Shown: positions 22,429 through 35,126 of the stretch, piece after piece
Numbering within the stretch: position 1 is the first letter of the stretch
How the letters are laid out: every line of letters begins with the position of its first letter
Assembly: GCA_904063045.1 (NCBI GenBank)
Contig: CAJFCJ010000005.1
Location: 2,660,165-2,724,164, forward strand
Length of the DNA: 64,000 nt
Source: Dimorphilus gyrociliatus
Lineage: Eukaryota; Annelida; Polychaeta; Dinophilidae
Direction of reading: 5' to 3'
Made by a program: the position numbers and the translations under genes
Notes under the pieces: model-generated
The model's input: the letters and a program-made list of their open reading frames with translations, nothing else
Database searches by the model: none
What the model was told of the DNA's origin: nothing

Positions 22429-25400
22429 ATGGAAGCTTTTGTTGCAAAATTTATTTATAGATCGCTAGTATCAAACAACAATAACCTACAGATTCCTATT
22501 CCCGAACAATTTACGCCAGACAGAATAAGAAATTTTAGCATAATTGCACATGTTGATCATGGGAAGAGTACTTTAGCAGATCGCTTATTGGAAATAACCG
22601 GTAGGAATCTAAGCATCTTTTTCAATATTCTCATTTTTAAAAGACAATTTCGAATCTTTAACGACGTATCGTGCCTGATTTGACTCAAATTCTATGCTTT
22701 CATCAATCACATGTAAATCAACTGTACAAACAGACGCGTATCTACAAAGAATGACATTGTGGAAAGCTTTACGGCACTCTGATGAGGTTATATAGAATAG
22801 AATAGGCATCAAAGCACTTTGAATTTCTGTCAAACAATAGCTCACTCTATGCAGGGTATGTGGTAACTTTTTCCAACTTCTATCAATAGCGTAGAAGAAT
22901 GGATAGGGTATCCAACTACATGAAAAAATAATGAAAGCAATCGCAATTATTTTAATATTTTTTAAAACCGGTTGCATCGTCCTTTGCATGAGTGGATTGA
23001 TTTTGCAGTCATTAGAAAAGTATAGCTTGCAATAGCAATAAATAATAATTGAATAGTTAACAGCGGCTAGAATAACTGATATAATAACATCAGACTTTTG
23101 CGATTCATAAATACAAGCAGCATATACATTATTAAAGATGTACAAATTGTTGTCTAACAAATGACTTTTAATTAGAATTGTCGCAATGAATATAACCCAT
23201 AATATCATAAAGATAACTGACAGGAACATCCTCGAGAATATTTTCCTATATATTGTATATTTTTGAGCTACGTATAATCGTCGATTAATGGCAATGAATG
23301 TATGAGTTGTTAATCCAACACAAAACAATGCGACATGTATGGCTGGTGTACATCTGCAAAAAGTCAATCCTGCTAACCACTTTCCTTTATACATTGCCTC
23401 TATATGCAGGGGAGATATTAGTGCTGCCTGCAATATGTTAGCCAAGGCCAAATTGGCTAATAAGACGTTGACCGTTTTCTGTAGCATTTTAGTCGATACG
23501 ACTGTTAGGATGAAGAAGACATTACCTATAAGAGTCGTAAGGGCAGAGAAGGTTAAGAGAGCAACGAAGGTCAGGCGTTCTTTCTTCGATATAATATGAG
23601 ATCCATTTCTAGTAATGTTGTCATCCCCGAACATTTGTTAGATTTCCAACGTACACAAGGCGTGACAAAAGTGAACTAAATAGACACAGCAGGGCGTTAC
23701 TATCGATTCTCGATGTACGACGCTAGTGATGCCTACTAACCGTAAAACATGTCTTCTTTATAGGTACAATATCATCTAATGCAAAGAACGAACAGGTGCT
23801 GGACAAATTACAAGTGGAAAGGGAACGAGGAATTACAGTTAAAGCACAAACAGCCTCTTTAATTTATAACCACCAGGGAATCGAATATTTACTTAACTTA
23901 ATTGATACACCGGTTGGGTACATATTTTTATTTAAATTCAGCCGTCGATTTTATGGATATTTTTGCATTATCTAGGGCCATGTTGATTTTAACTATGAGG
24001 TAGCAAGGTCATTGGCCCCCTGTCAAGGCGTAATCCTACTAGTAGACGCTAACCAGGTCATTTTTCTTCATCAGACGAATGATGTATATAAGTTATTCCA
24101 CTTTTTTTTATTTATATTCAGGGAGTACAGGCACAAACAGTTGCTAACTTCTATTTAGCTTTCGAAGCAGAACTTGCAATAATTCCAGTTATGAACAAGA
24201 TTGATTTGAAGGTGGCAAAACCGGATGAAGTCATGAAACAGTTGCATAACGTTTTTGATATTAGAGAGTCAGAAGTGTTAAAGGTTAATATTGAGTTATT
24301 AAAAACATTTGGCTTTATTGTACGACCCAATTCTCCTTGCAAAAATTAATTATCATGTACTTATTATCTAGATTTCTGCTAAAAATGGTACAGGCGTTGA
24401 AAATGTTTTAAAAGCTGTTATAGAGAGGATTCCACCGTATTTTTCTACCTTTTATGTTAAAAATGTTATCTATTTATGTGTTCTATCTTTATCGCAGACC
24501 CAACGACTGCGACAGAGAAAAGCCTCTAAGGGCATTGATATTTGACTCTTCTTACGATAAATACAAAGGAACTATGGTTAATATAGCGGTTAAAGATGGT
24601 ATAATTCGTCGAGGACAAAAAATTCAATCAATTCATAATAAAAAGACATATGAAGTAAATGAAATTGGTTTATTACATCCTGACAGACTGCAAACTGACG
24701 GATTGTGAGTCTTATAAAATCCTTTCGCAAACTGCAGAACATTTCATATATAAATCCTTCTTTAAATCTAGATATGCAGGCCAAGTTGGCTACCTTTTTG
24801 CAAATATCAAAGCTGTCGGAGAAGCAGTTATAGGAGATTGCTATCACAAGGCAGGACAACAAATTGAACCTTTATCGGGCTTTAAACCGGCTAAACCAAT
24901 GGTTTTTGCTGGAATATATCCAACCGATCAATCAGAATATCCTTCATTACGCACGGCTCTCAGTAAATTAATGATGAATGATCCGAGCGTTTCCATTCAC
25001 AAAGACAGTAGGTAAATAACAGTAAAAGTTTTTTTTTGTTTAAAAAATTTATAACAATTTACTTATAGTGATGCCTTGGGACAAGGATGGCGAGTAGGAT
25101 TCCTAGGGCTATTACATATGGACGTCTTTTGCCAAAGACTAGAGCAAGAATTTGATACAAATGTAATAATAACTTCACCAAATGTGCCTTTTAAAGGTAA
25201 ATTTACAAATCTAGCAACGCTCATACCATTAAATTATATACCGTATTTATTCAGTCAAAATAACTGGGGATAAATTCATCAAAGAATATGGAGGAGATGA
25301 AGTAACTATATTGAATCCAAGCAAAGTATAAAATAAAATATTCTGAATAATTGCATGATTTCAAATGCTCTCTTTCTCTCACAGTTACCATCAACTCAAA

Positions 25401-26886
25401 TTATCTCTGAATACCAAGAACCTATAGTTAAAGGGACGATAATCACACCGGACGAATTCTTGGCGGAAATTATTGATTTACTCATGGTTCGATATTCTTT
25501 TTAGTTAATGCTGATTTCATACTATGCTAATATTATTAGGATAAAAGAGCAAGAAACATCGAACAATCCTACATTGACAACAAAAGAATAATCTGCACTT
25601 GTATATTACCGCTAAATGAAATCGTAATAGATTTTTTCGATCATTTAAAATCTATTTCGTCTGGATATGCCAGGTATCAAATTTAATAATTATTCTTTTG
25701 AGAAGAATATTAAGTAAATGAGACCCACTAACTTCTTCAATGCCTTTAATATTGTCTCTGTAGGAACGTCTTTAAATAGCTCGCACTTAGACATGATTGT
25801 GTATATGGCAAAGGAATTTGATGAACAAATGCTATATACCTTTTACAGTAAAGATTGATTTTGTTCTCTATGCGAATTGTTTAACTCTAAGAAATATCTA
25901 AATAGAACAAAATTAACAATGGTACATAATTTTTAAATCGACTTCTCACAAAGATTTTTGTTTTGAATTATTAAGCATTTCTAATGAAAATTTGATCACT
26001 TAGAGCTACTCATAAACTTTATTCTGTATTTATTATGCTGCATTCTCCATGTATACTGAAAAGCACACCATCTCTTACTTATTATATTTATATAGCGCTC
26101 TTTATCTTTATGCGCATTAAATAGTTTTACTTATTTCTCGTTATACTTACTCTAATTTATAATTAATCATATATATAAAAGGCAAGAGTATGTAAATTCA
26201 TAATGTAGAATAGAGGTTTAGCTTTATGATGTATTATTTTAATGAGAAGGAGATACCATAAGATCTGCACTATTATAAAATTACAATATTTTGCTCACAT
26301 TTTTGCTTAAAGACGTGCACACATCTAAATCTAAAAGCACTTGTTATACAAGACAAATAAATACAATTTTAATATATGTACTTTAAGCTTTGACTATGAA
26401 GACCAAGGTTATCAGGAAACAAGCTTAGCAAAGGTAAAGTAAATTCTCTTTACTACTTTTCTCTTTGAGACAATATTCATGTTCTTCAGATCGAAATTCT
26501 CCTTAACAAGAAAGAAGTACAAGAACTTTCTCAAATTGCTCACGTTTCTAAAGCAGTATCTAAGGCTCGAAGCATGGTCTACAAGTTAAAAGAAACATTA
26601 CCTAGACAACTTTTTGAAGTCATTATTCAGGCAAAGGTTGGTGGTAGAATAATTGCGCGGGAAAACTTAAAAGCTCTCCGAAAAGACGTTCTTGCCAAAT
26701 GTGTAAGTATAATTGATATTTTATTTACATTATTTGTAATTGCAAATATCTTAGTATGGTGGAGATGTGACGAGGAAAATGAAATTGCTGAGACGACAAG
26801 CCGAAGGCAAGAAACGTTTAAGGAAAATAGGAAATATTACAGTGCCAAAAGACACTTTTATATCTGTATTAAAAACTAGTAGATAG
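22429..26886 (+). CDS. GUF1: Mitochondrial translation GTPase GUF1 (LepA/EF4 homologue), multi-exon
   Basis: GUF1 is a ribosome-dependent GTPase of the mitochondrial matrix that acts on stalled or mistranslocated ribosomes. It begins [18 protein letters not shown], a likely targeting sequence. An in-frame TGA about 12 nt upstream supports this start. Exon 1 (22429-22600) carries the P-loop [11 protein letters not shown]. Exon 2 starts at 23764 and has [13 protein letters not shown] (switch I) and LIDTPGHVDF across the next intron. NKIDL (G4) follows near 24197, then domain II, the LepA-specific SGYASFDYED spanning a 714-nt intron (25674-26387), and the C-terminal domain ending [20 protein letters not shown] ... 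[12 protein letters not shown]. All landmarks are intact. The 1,163-nt first intron contains a GPCR gene on the opposite strand. AATAAA directly follows the stop (26887). Confidence 0.95.
22609..23634 (-). CDS. Rhodopsin-like (class A) GPCR, intronless, nested in GUF1 intron 1
   Basis: This is a 341-aa seven-helix receptor in one exon. The N-terminus has glycosylation sites NIT and NGS. TM1 has GNVFFIL (Asn 1.50). TM2 reads [10 protein letters not shown], with Asn where most family members have Asp 2.50. The Cys 3.25 (LTFCRC) and ECL2 Cys (AACIYES) can form the usual disulfide. The DRY motif is changed to NRR (INRRLYVA), TM4 has Trp (ILWVIF), TM6 has SWIP in place of CWLP, and TM7 has MPILF in place of NPxxY. 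A short tail follows. Ligand and subfamily are not recognisable; an amine- or melatonin-like orphan is a guess. The stop codon lies only 8 nt inside the GUF1 donor, and the CDS fills 88% of that intron. Confidence 0.85.
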   Translation of the reverse strand: MFGDDNITRNGSHIISKKERLTFVALLTFSALTTLIGNVFFILTVVSTKMLQKTVNVLLANLALANILQAALISPLHIEAMYKGKWLAGLTFCRCTPAIHVALFCVGLTTHTFIAINRRLYVAQKYTIYRKIFSRMFLSVIFMILWVIFIATILIKSHLLDNNLYIFNNVYAACIYESQKSDVIISVILAAVNYSIIIYCYCKLYFSNDCKINPLMQRTMQPVLKNIKIIAIAFIIFSCSWIPYPFFYAIDRSWKKLPHTLHRVSYCLTEIQSALMPILFYITSSECRKAFHNVILCRYASVCTVDLHVIDESIEFESNQARYVVKDSKLSFKNENIEKDA

Positions 26887-27703
26887 AATAAACCACATAT
26901 TCTATAAATAAGTAATTATTTGCTTGAATTTGTTTTTTCATTTCTCCAAAGTTTCATTTAAAATAGAAAATAAGACTTATTGCATTTTTTCGATTTCGAA
27001 GAAATAAGTGAAAAACAGATACAGTGCCATGGAAACTGTTCGGTTTCCAAGAAAAACAAGTAACGATTTCACTGCAAAACTTCTAACAATGACGTCAAAC
27101 TGAATCGAACAGATATGAAACTATAATTATTCGCTGACTCTCTTTTCCTCTTATATACGAAATGAGACAAAATTCGCCTGATTTATCTCTAGACGAGCAT
27201 TCGTGACTATATCTACGTGGTATAAACGTCTTTCACCGTATTTTGAAGGTCACGAAAGAAACAGTTAAAAAAATACAATCAAATCTCTAGGTAATAATAA
27301 TCTTTGACTTTCTTAAAATATCAATAACTTTTAATGCTTCTGTTTGATTCTTTCATGTACTTAAAGTCATTAGAAGCTAACAAAAGAGTCTTAAGATTAT
27401 TGAAAAGAGTATTATAATTTTACATGGTAAATTCTGGTGCATTTATCAGAAAAATATCTTGGTGAGCTTTTTCCACAACCTGTACGACCTTCAGGAAAGT
27501 TTGTTTAAACGGGAGAAATATGCAATGTGCGTCACTAAGTAAAACTGAAAGCTATACCAGCGATTGAGATAATAAATATTATTGTATCTCTTTTTTATTA
27601 TAATAACACGGTTACTTGATAAAAAAAATTATATCGACTAAATTTAGTCAGTCCTATGGCACCACGGTTCACAGAGCGATATTAGGGTGAAAACAAAAGA
27701 AAC
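26887..27703. other. Intergenic stretch GUF1 - MIPEP
   Basis: AT-rich, with no ORF of note. It contains a perfect palindromic CRE/ATF motif TGACGTCA at 27090-27097, and a short hairpin (GGAAAC..GTTTCC) at 27031-27048. The MIPEP promoter should be here. Confidence 0.45.
27090..27097. promoter_or_regulatory. CRE/ATF-like palindrome TGACGTCA
   Basis: A full eight-base cAMP-response element sits about 610 bp upstream of the MIPEP start and 200 bp after the GUF1 stop. Use is not shown. Confidence 0.35.
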
Positions 27704-30233
27704 ATGTTAAAAGGAATCAGCTTTCATGTTAAAAGGCGAATAGGCACAGCTTCAAAACTAGTGACGACTTTTAACCAGCGGCCCAAGAAAAAATTTAGTC
27801 TAAACTATCCCAAGAGCTCGGTTGTAAGTATAAATTAAGGTTCTGAAGCGAAATACTAAACTCTATACCTAAAAGGGATTATTCAACATATCAGAACTAA
27901 ATCATCCTGATGGCTTCAAGGTTCTTTTAGATAGGGCTCAAACAAGGGTAAGGGAACTTTTCGATGAAGCCATTGCTCAAGACAGAAAGAGAATACTAGT
28001 GGAAATTTTTGATGACATGTCCAATACAATTTGTAAAGTAGCGGATATGGTAATTGTGCACAGTTGATTAGCTTTCAAAACATTATTCAGTTGTTTTTTA
28101 GTCAGATTTTGTTAGAACATGTCATCCGAACTTAAAAATGGCAGGAGCGGCTGACGAAGCTTTTATGAATTTGTCACGATTAGTTGAAGAGTATGGGTTA
28201 TTTATATCCTAAAAATTTAATGAAAGTATTATATTTTAATTAGATTGAATACCAACAAAACAATTCATGAAGCTTTAAAATATACTCTAAAAAATCAAGA
28301 TGTTAAGGAGTTGACTGATGTTGACAGACGTGTCGGCTGGATGTTTATTAACGATTATGAACAATCACTTGTGGCGGACGATAAGAAGGTATAAAAGGAA
28401 ACACATAAGTAATATTAATAAAAACAGGCGACATTAAATTTGACCAGGCTAAAGAATTTGTTGACATTACAAATGAAATTTTGAGACTTGGTACTAAATT
28501 TTCGCAGAACTGCGCTATTCCCGTAGGCATTCCTACCGAATTTCTACCGAAAGATTTATTGAATGTGTATGCTTTCAATTTCAAGTTCAAACTACTTTTT
28601 AATTAAATTATGTCATTCTATATTAGGTTTCCAAAGAATGGAGGCCATAGTCTTATTACACATCAGTATTCTTTTCACCATAATGAAAAAGTAAGAGAGA
28701 CTGGCTATAAATTATTTTACGGAGAGGAAAAGTCCCAGTTGGAAATATTGGACCAATTACTGCTGGCGCGTTATAAATTGGCTGAAGTAACAGGTTTCAA
28801 AAGTTACGCAGAGAGATCTTTAAATCAAACTATGGCTCAAACTCCAGAATTTGTTGATTCATTTCTACAATCTTTATCAGAAAAAATACGACCAAAGTAG
28901 GTTAAAACCTAAAATACTATTTTCTTTAAACAGTTTCTTAAATAGAGTCGACGAAGAAATGAGAGAAGTTTCAAAAGCACATGAAAAAAATTTTGGTAGT
29001 AAAGTATGTTATTATCTATCAGTCCATATGTATTTATACTTCGCTATAATTGTAACTTTTATGACAGGAAGTTCAAGTATGGAATACCCATTACTTGTGC
29101 AATCAAATAAGCCAAATGAAAAATAACTTTAAAGCTAGTGAGATTGCTCCATACTTGTCTTTGGGAACTTGCATGGAGGGACTAAATAATCTTATTCAGG
29201 AGATCTTTCGAATTAGTTTGAACGTTGAAGATACAGAACCAGGAGAGATTTGGCACGAGGATATTAAGAAAATTGTAGTTAGAGATGAAGAAAATAATGA
29301 CTTAGGGACAATATATTGTGATTTTTTTGAAAGACAAGGTAAACTTCCTCAAGAGTGCCATTTTACAATTTGTGGAGGAAAAGAAATGGCAGATGGAACC
29401 TATCAAAACCCAATAATAGTAGTTCATCTTAATCTCCCAAAATCTAGTTATCCATGTCTTTTAAATACGCAATCCTTAGAAAATTTGTGGCACGAATTTG
29501 GGCATGCGATACACTCAATGTTGGGAAGAACATATTATCAACACACTACAGGAACTAGATGTCCATCAGATTTTGCAGAAGTTCCTTCAATATTTTTAGA
29601 AAAGTTTGCAAGTGATCCAAGAGTTCAAAAATCATTTGCAAAACACTATGAAACAGGTGAAGAGTTATCCGAGAAAAAAATACTTAATTTGAATAAATCA
29701 AAAAAAATGTTCAGTGCAATGGTAAGACTTTTCTTTAAGAAAGTCCTGATGATTGCATAATTTCTTTTGAAATAGGAAACGAACGAACAACTATTCTACT
29801 CTATGATTGATCAAGCTTACCATGGACCACACCCTTTAAAAGGCAGTACAACACAAATCTTACAGAATATTATGAAAACATACTATCATCTACCTTTCGT
29901 TAAAAACACCGTAAGTAGTTTATACTTCTTATTTTCAGTAAGGAATTTATGATACATTGAACTTTTCAGGCTTGGCAGGGAAGATTTAGTCATCTTAATG
30001 GCTATGGTGCTAAATACTATGCATATATTCTCTCCAGAGCTGTAGCAGAATCAATTTGGCAAGAAGCCTTCGAAAAAGATCCTTTTAGCCGAACTGCTGG
30101 AGAAAGATATAAGAAAAAAATCTTAGTTCATGGGGGATCACGCCCGCCATACGACTTGGTAAAAGATATGCTGGGTTCAAATATCAACAGTTCTACTCTT
30201 GTTAATTCACTTTCCAGGTCATTTGAACGTTGA
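27704..30233 (+). CDS. MIPEP: Mitochondrial intermediate peptidase (M3 metallopeptidase), multi-exon
   Basis: MIPEP removes octapeptides from imported precursors in the mitochondrial matrix after the first processing step. The N-terminus [19 protein letters not shown] is basic and amphipathic, as a presequence should be. Later exons give [44 protein letters not shown] and [18 protein letters not shown]. The zinc site is [14 protein letters not shown] (29491 onward; HExxH with both His and Glu), followed by [13 protein letters not shown] containing the third ligand region. The last exons read [18 protein letters not shown] and end [14 protein letters not shown]. About nine exons with introns of 50-100 nt are visible. 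All catalytic residues are present and the length is near the human 713 aa. Confidence 0.95.
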
Positions 30234-30864
30234 TGAAATTTGAAACTGTTTATATTATTATCTTACGTTTTTTATTGAACTTAGGTAAAAAAATTTAACG
30301 CGTTTATAAGACTTGTTATTTCGTCCTCAAATAGTTCATACACAAATGTCAAAAAAGATTCATTATTTCAAAAGTTAGAGACATTCACGAAAGGGATCAA
30401 CGTGTTGTTACAAATGAGTTACTTTTTTAATTACTAGTTAAAATATCAGATTTCTTCCTGATGTATGGAAAATACAGACTAATGAACACAGAAAATTCAC
30501 AGTTAAATGGCTTAACGATTTCTCTAACATTCTCTCTACAATATAACTTTAAAATATTATTATTTACCCTGTTGTTGAGCTGTAGTAAAATGAAGCTTCG
30601 AAGCGTGAAATAGTTAAATCCGAATAAAACGGAACTTGAATATTAATCGATTCCGTATCGATTATTTCGATATCGATATCAATAAGAACTCGATATTCAA
30701 ATTCGAACGAGAGCGGAACATTTCGGTCTTTATAAAAAGAACATTTTTAAAAATAATATTCCAAGAAAAGTCCTTTTCAGTACTTTTCAGGATAAAGTTG
30801 CGAAAAACAATATTCTTTTAATATAAACTACCTTTAACGCAACTATTCTCTTACAGCGGCAAAG
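30234..30864. other. Intergenic stretch MIPEP - disordered-protein gene
   Basis: The stretch holds the MIPEP 3' UTR and the promoter and first non-coding exon of the next gene, whose coding exon starts after the acceptor TTACAG at 30851-30856. A TCGAT/ATCGAT-rich cluster lies at 30646-30715, including the perfect 12-bp palindrome GATATCGATATC (30669-30680), reminiscent of DRE-type promoter elements. Confidence 0.45.
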
Positions 30865-33800
30865 ATGAACTGGTCACGAGTTGATAAAACCAGCAAAAAA
30901 GCTGTCGAGGCTAAGATGCTAAAGGTAAGAAAAATTTTACTATTAAATCAGTAAAATTTAAAATATTTCGTTTATTGAGCAGCAGAGTTTTGCCAAATTA
31001 AAACGAAACCAAACAATGAAGAGACAAAGTCACGATTTAGAATTCCTAATGCTCGGCAAAAATAAGAAAAAAGAAGATTCCAGCAAGCATATTCAGATGA
31101 ACGAGGACAACAGATCTACTTCGACAATTTTGTTACCTAATGAGAAAGAAAAAATAGAAAGAGTTCTAAGGGACGCAAGATCGAAATCCAGAGACATAGG
31201 TAAAGCAGAGAAGCTAATGAAAACGCCACTAAATAAACTTATTCCAAAGAATAGGCAGCTTGGTAACACCAGTGAATTTTCTTTTAGAGTAACAATGCGT
31301 TCTTTTTCCAATCATTAGAGGTTTTTTGATTTTCTTATACTTCAATTTTTGCAGCCAATGGTTGCTACTCCAGCTAGTTCAAAATCTGTGATATTCAACG
31401 ACCAATCTCCAACTGTGCATACTTTTTCAAATTATCCTGTAGTAAATACAGTGGGAGATTCTGATCCGGAAAACTTTCCTTCCACTGTGCAGACTGATTT
31501 CAATAATTCAGAAAATGAAAACGACATATTTGTAAAGCCTAAAAAAGTTCCCAATAATTTCTTTTCTCCAAATAGTTCCATTCATGACAAAAATATTAAG
31601 TGGAAACAGAATTTTCCTTTAAAGGAAATTAAGTCAAAAGAAATTACTACGGATGACAGCGCAATGGATATAGCAGAAAATCTTTACTCAGATTCTCCTA
31701 ATATTATTTACTCCGCAAGCAATAGTTCTTCAGGATGTTTGCCTAAAAATACAGCTGGAATAGTTTTTGATGAAATACCTAAAACGAATTCATCTAATAA
31801 TGATTTTGTTCGACCAAAGCCGAAATTGGGAAATTACTTACAAAATAGTGAAGAAGAATTATCAAAATTATTGCCAGATTTGAATAATGAAATTACTAAA
31901 TTTCAACAAAAACCCATTTCAAACCCTAAGTCATCCGGCATTTTCCAGAACAAACAAGCTTTATCTCCTAAAAAGAAACTTATGGGAATAAATGTTCATG
32001 GGTTTAATGAAGAAGAAGATAACGATGATAAAATGTCACAATGTTCGTATCGGTTTCCACCATTTACTTGGGTAAGTTTTGTGCGCTAAGGCAAAAGATA
32101 AAAATTAGATCCCTTTTTATGTAAACAGAGCCCTTCTACATGTGCTGATAAGGAGGATACAGAAAATGATATCAATAGTCAAGGGGAATTAAAAGAAATT
32201 GACTCAGATCATAGGATAGAATCGTTGAAGACCTGTAAAATTCCTACAAAGAAAACTGAAAATCACAACGAAAAAATTGTATCAGATACTAGTCTCTTTA
32301 CTAAAATAGACTGGGTACGTTTTCACAGAATGAATTTGTAACTCTTTTAATAACTACTAAACCAAAAATGTATATCGGCAGAGCACACGTGAAAGAGGGT
32401 CTGATGAAATGATTCCCTCTAAAGAAAATTTTCCGAATTTATTTGTTTCTCCGGTATGTCAAACTTTATAATCGACATGTACAGATGAATTTAGGCTCAT
32501 TTTGGCACATGTTTCAGGATCTATCCCACAAGAAGTTAGCCTCCGAAAATCTATCTGACGACTTTAAATTTATTGTTGGTAGCATTAAAATAATTTTTAG
32601 TTTTAAAAGATTTTTCGCAGATCTCTCCAGGTAATCATTTGGAATCTTTAAGCAACCAAAATATCCCAGATCCCGTAAAACTTAAGGAATCCTTCGATGA
32701 TGAAGTAATATGGGAAAAATTTTCTTCATTGATTGATGAACAGGTTAATATCTTTCATTCTTGTTAATGTACTGAAATTTAATTAAAAAAAAAATAGTTT
32801 TTATCTGCTTTTATTGCTCTATGCTAATAATCTACCCTAATATTTATGCAGGTAACTAAGGAAGAGAAAACATCTGAAACCGACAGTCCAACATGGACGA
32901 AAAAAAAGGAAGAAACTATAAGAAAAGTTTCCAATAAAGAAAGAGTGCTAATGAAATTTGGATGTAAAACATTTGCAGGAGGGATCGAAATAAATTATAC
33001 AAAAAAGACAGCTTCATATTCTCCCCGTTTCTCAAATATTACAGAAAGTGTTACCACTCATTCGGAGAACACAACCAGTCAAAATGAGGATATAAAATCG
33101 ACAGACAAAGTTATTGAGCAAAGTGATAACAAAAAGTTGGAAAATAAAACCAGCCATTCAACTTTAACCTCTAAGAGAGGTGATTGCCAGTTTTCCCAGG
33201 ATAGCCTCGAAGAGTTTACTTGCGAAAACGAACTTATGGATGTTTTTGAAAAAAGTGATTTAAACAACTGTAAAGAAGAAATCGTTAAATATTCAACATG
33301 CTCTACTCAAACTTCTCCAACAAAAAAGCTATTCAGAGATATTGGGACTATTACTTTAGTAGATTTAGACACTTCAAAGGGAACACAAACTGATGTTGTA
33401 GCTGCTAAATTGGATAAGGCCATTAATACTGAAAATCAAAGTATAAACTCAGTTGCGCTGCAAACTTCACCAACATTGAGCAGGAATATAGTGGATTGTG
33501 CATCAAGTCCTGTAAAATTTCCATGCACAAAAAATAATTCTTGCATCTCTCTAGATAATAGTGAAAGCACTAGTATAGAGAACAATTACAATAAGCATGA
33601 CTATGATATGGAAATTGATAGTGATAAAAGTTTATTTGACGAGACAACAGAGGAGAACTTAGAACTTTCGGGAAAAAATGAAACAGAAAAGGAAAACTCC
33701 AGTGTGTCTAATTGTAAAATTAGCACTTCTGAAAGTAAAAACAGAACTACAAACTCTCAAACTACCATTTCTGAAAAAGAAATCGGTAAGTCTGAAGGTG

Positions 33801-35126
33801 TCGATGACGCCAAGCTTCAATCTTCCCAAGTTGTCCCCAGTCACACAAATGAAACTTTGGCAACTGTTATGAGTGATGATGATTTATTCTGTGAAAATCC
33901 ATCGAGACAGGTTAGACACTCGGCAAGGGAAAATATTTCGGAAGCATGTGATATCGACAAAAAAGCAATTGTTCCTTCAAACGAACTAGCTATGAATGAT
34001 TTCAATAAACAAGGAGAATCCGACAAACATAAAAATTCAGATAAGGTGAAATCTGCAATCAGTTTAAATGAAAATAAAGCCTGTGGACAAGTTCCAATAG
34101 TAGATATAGAAGCGGAAGAACAGTCTTTAGACAATCAAATGAGCAATAGATTAGATCCGGCAACAGAAAATTTTCATTTCAATCCAATTGATTCATCAAC
34201 TCAGGATAGAAATCTTATCCAACATAAGAAATCTAAAACCACAGCAATTGAAAATACAAATCCTGACAGAAAAGCAAGCGATTTTCACGAAAACTTGGAA
34301 GACAAAGATAAAGATAAACAAGACAAATTACTTGAGAAAGACATCCCCACGAATATATCAAGCTCTCCTAAAGAAGCATGTAAAGAAGGCAAATTTCGGG
34401 AGAGTCAAAATTCAAGTAATGAAATAAGTGACATAAAACTTGAGAATTCCAATACTTTACAATCCGATATTGAAACAACCAATTTATTAATTTTAAAAGA
34501 TTGCATGGATAAGTTTTTACTCACAATGAAGTCACCGGTAATTAACAAGACAAAAGAAGAAAATTTTAATAAAATTGACTTAGAAGTCGAAGACAACTCA
34601 CCAAATTCAGAAGAAGCAAATAACCATAAAATTGACATGAACGACGATCCTATTGTATTTTTGGACACCCAGGATGTTGTTAACTTAGAATACGATAATG
34701 AAAGTTTTTCAGGTTCACAAACAGCCGTCAATGAAGTTGTTTCTAAATTCAAAATAAATAATCCCACTTCAATTATTGACTTAACAAATGATACGGATGT
34801 AGAGAGTCAGCAAAGTCAAAAAAGTTTGCAAAAGACGCCAGAAAAACCAAAAGTAGTATATATTTAAAACATTAAACATTTTTAATTGAACTTAAATTTT
34901 CTAGGCTCAATCATTCAAGAGAAAAATAAACGCTTGGAAACCACCTACAAAGCGATTAAATCTCAGTCCTGCTGACAATGAAAAGTCAATAGAAGATAAA
35001 GACTCTTGCATGGAAATAAAAAGTCCTCACGAAATGTTAACTCAAGCATTTTTTCAATGTCTAAATGAACTGAATGATAAGTCGCCAGGAAAAGAATTGG
35101 ATACGGGGAGCTTAACAGTTACTTAA
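30865..35126 (+). CDS. Large disordered Ser/Asn/Glu/Lys-rich protein with TQT motifs, function unknown (multi-exon)
   Basis: I do not recognise the family. Roughly nine exons encode a protein of about 1,150 aa. Exon 1 starts MNWSRVDKTSKKAVEAKMLK (30865). The exon joining QSFAKLKRNQTMKRQS carries a basic, helical start. A very long exon (about 32852-34855) follows a series of short ones, and the last reads INAWKPPTKRLNLSP and ends KELDTGSLTVT. The chain is mostly low-complexity and acidic, with no globular domain visible. Three TQT-like sites lie close together (CSTQTSP about 33300, KGTQTD about 33380, ALQTSP about 33460), resembling dynein light-chain LC8 binding motifs. Several W-S segments (MNWSR, IDWST, FTWSP) fall at exon ends. 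Frequent SP sites and KRKR patches suggest a nuclear or cell-cycle role; that is inference. Confidence 0.8.

Noticed and set aside
22211-22468. 85-codon ORF just upstream of and overlapping the GUF1 start
   Set aside because: Out of frame with GUF1 and cannot be joined in phase by the available splice sites; probably part of the promoter/leader.
25771-25858. Short acceptor-preceded ORF within the long GUF1 intron
   Set aside because: In the phase left by the upstream GUF1 exon it stops after a few codons; the longer frame is not reachable. An antisense reading is also open, so the signal is not specific.
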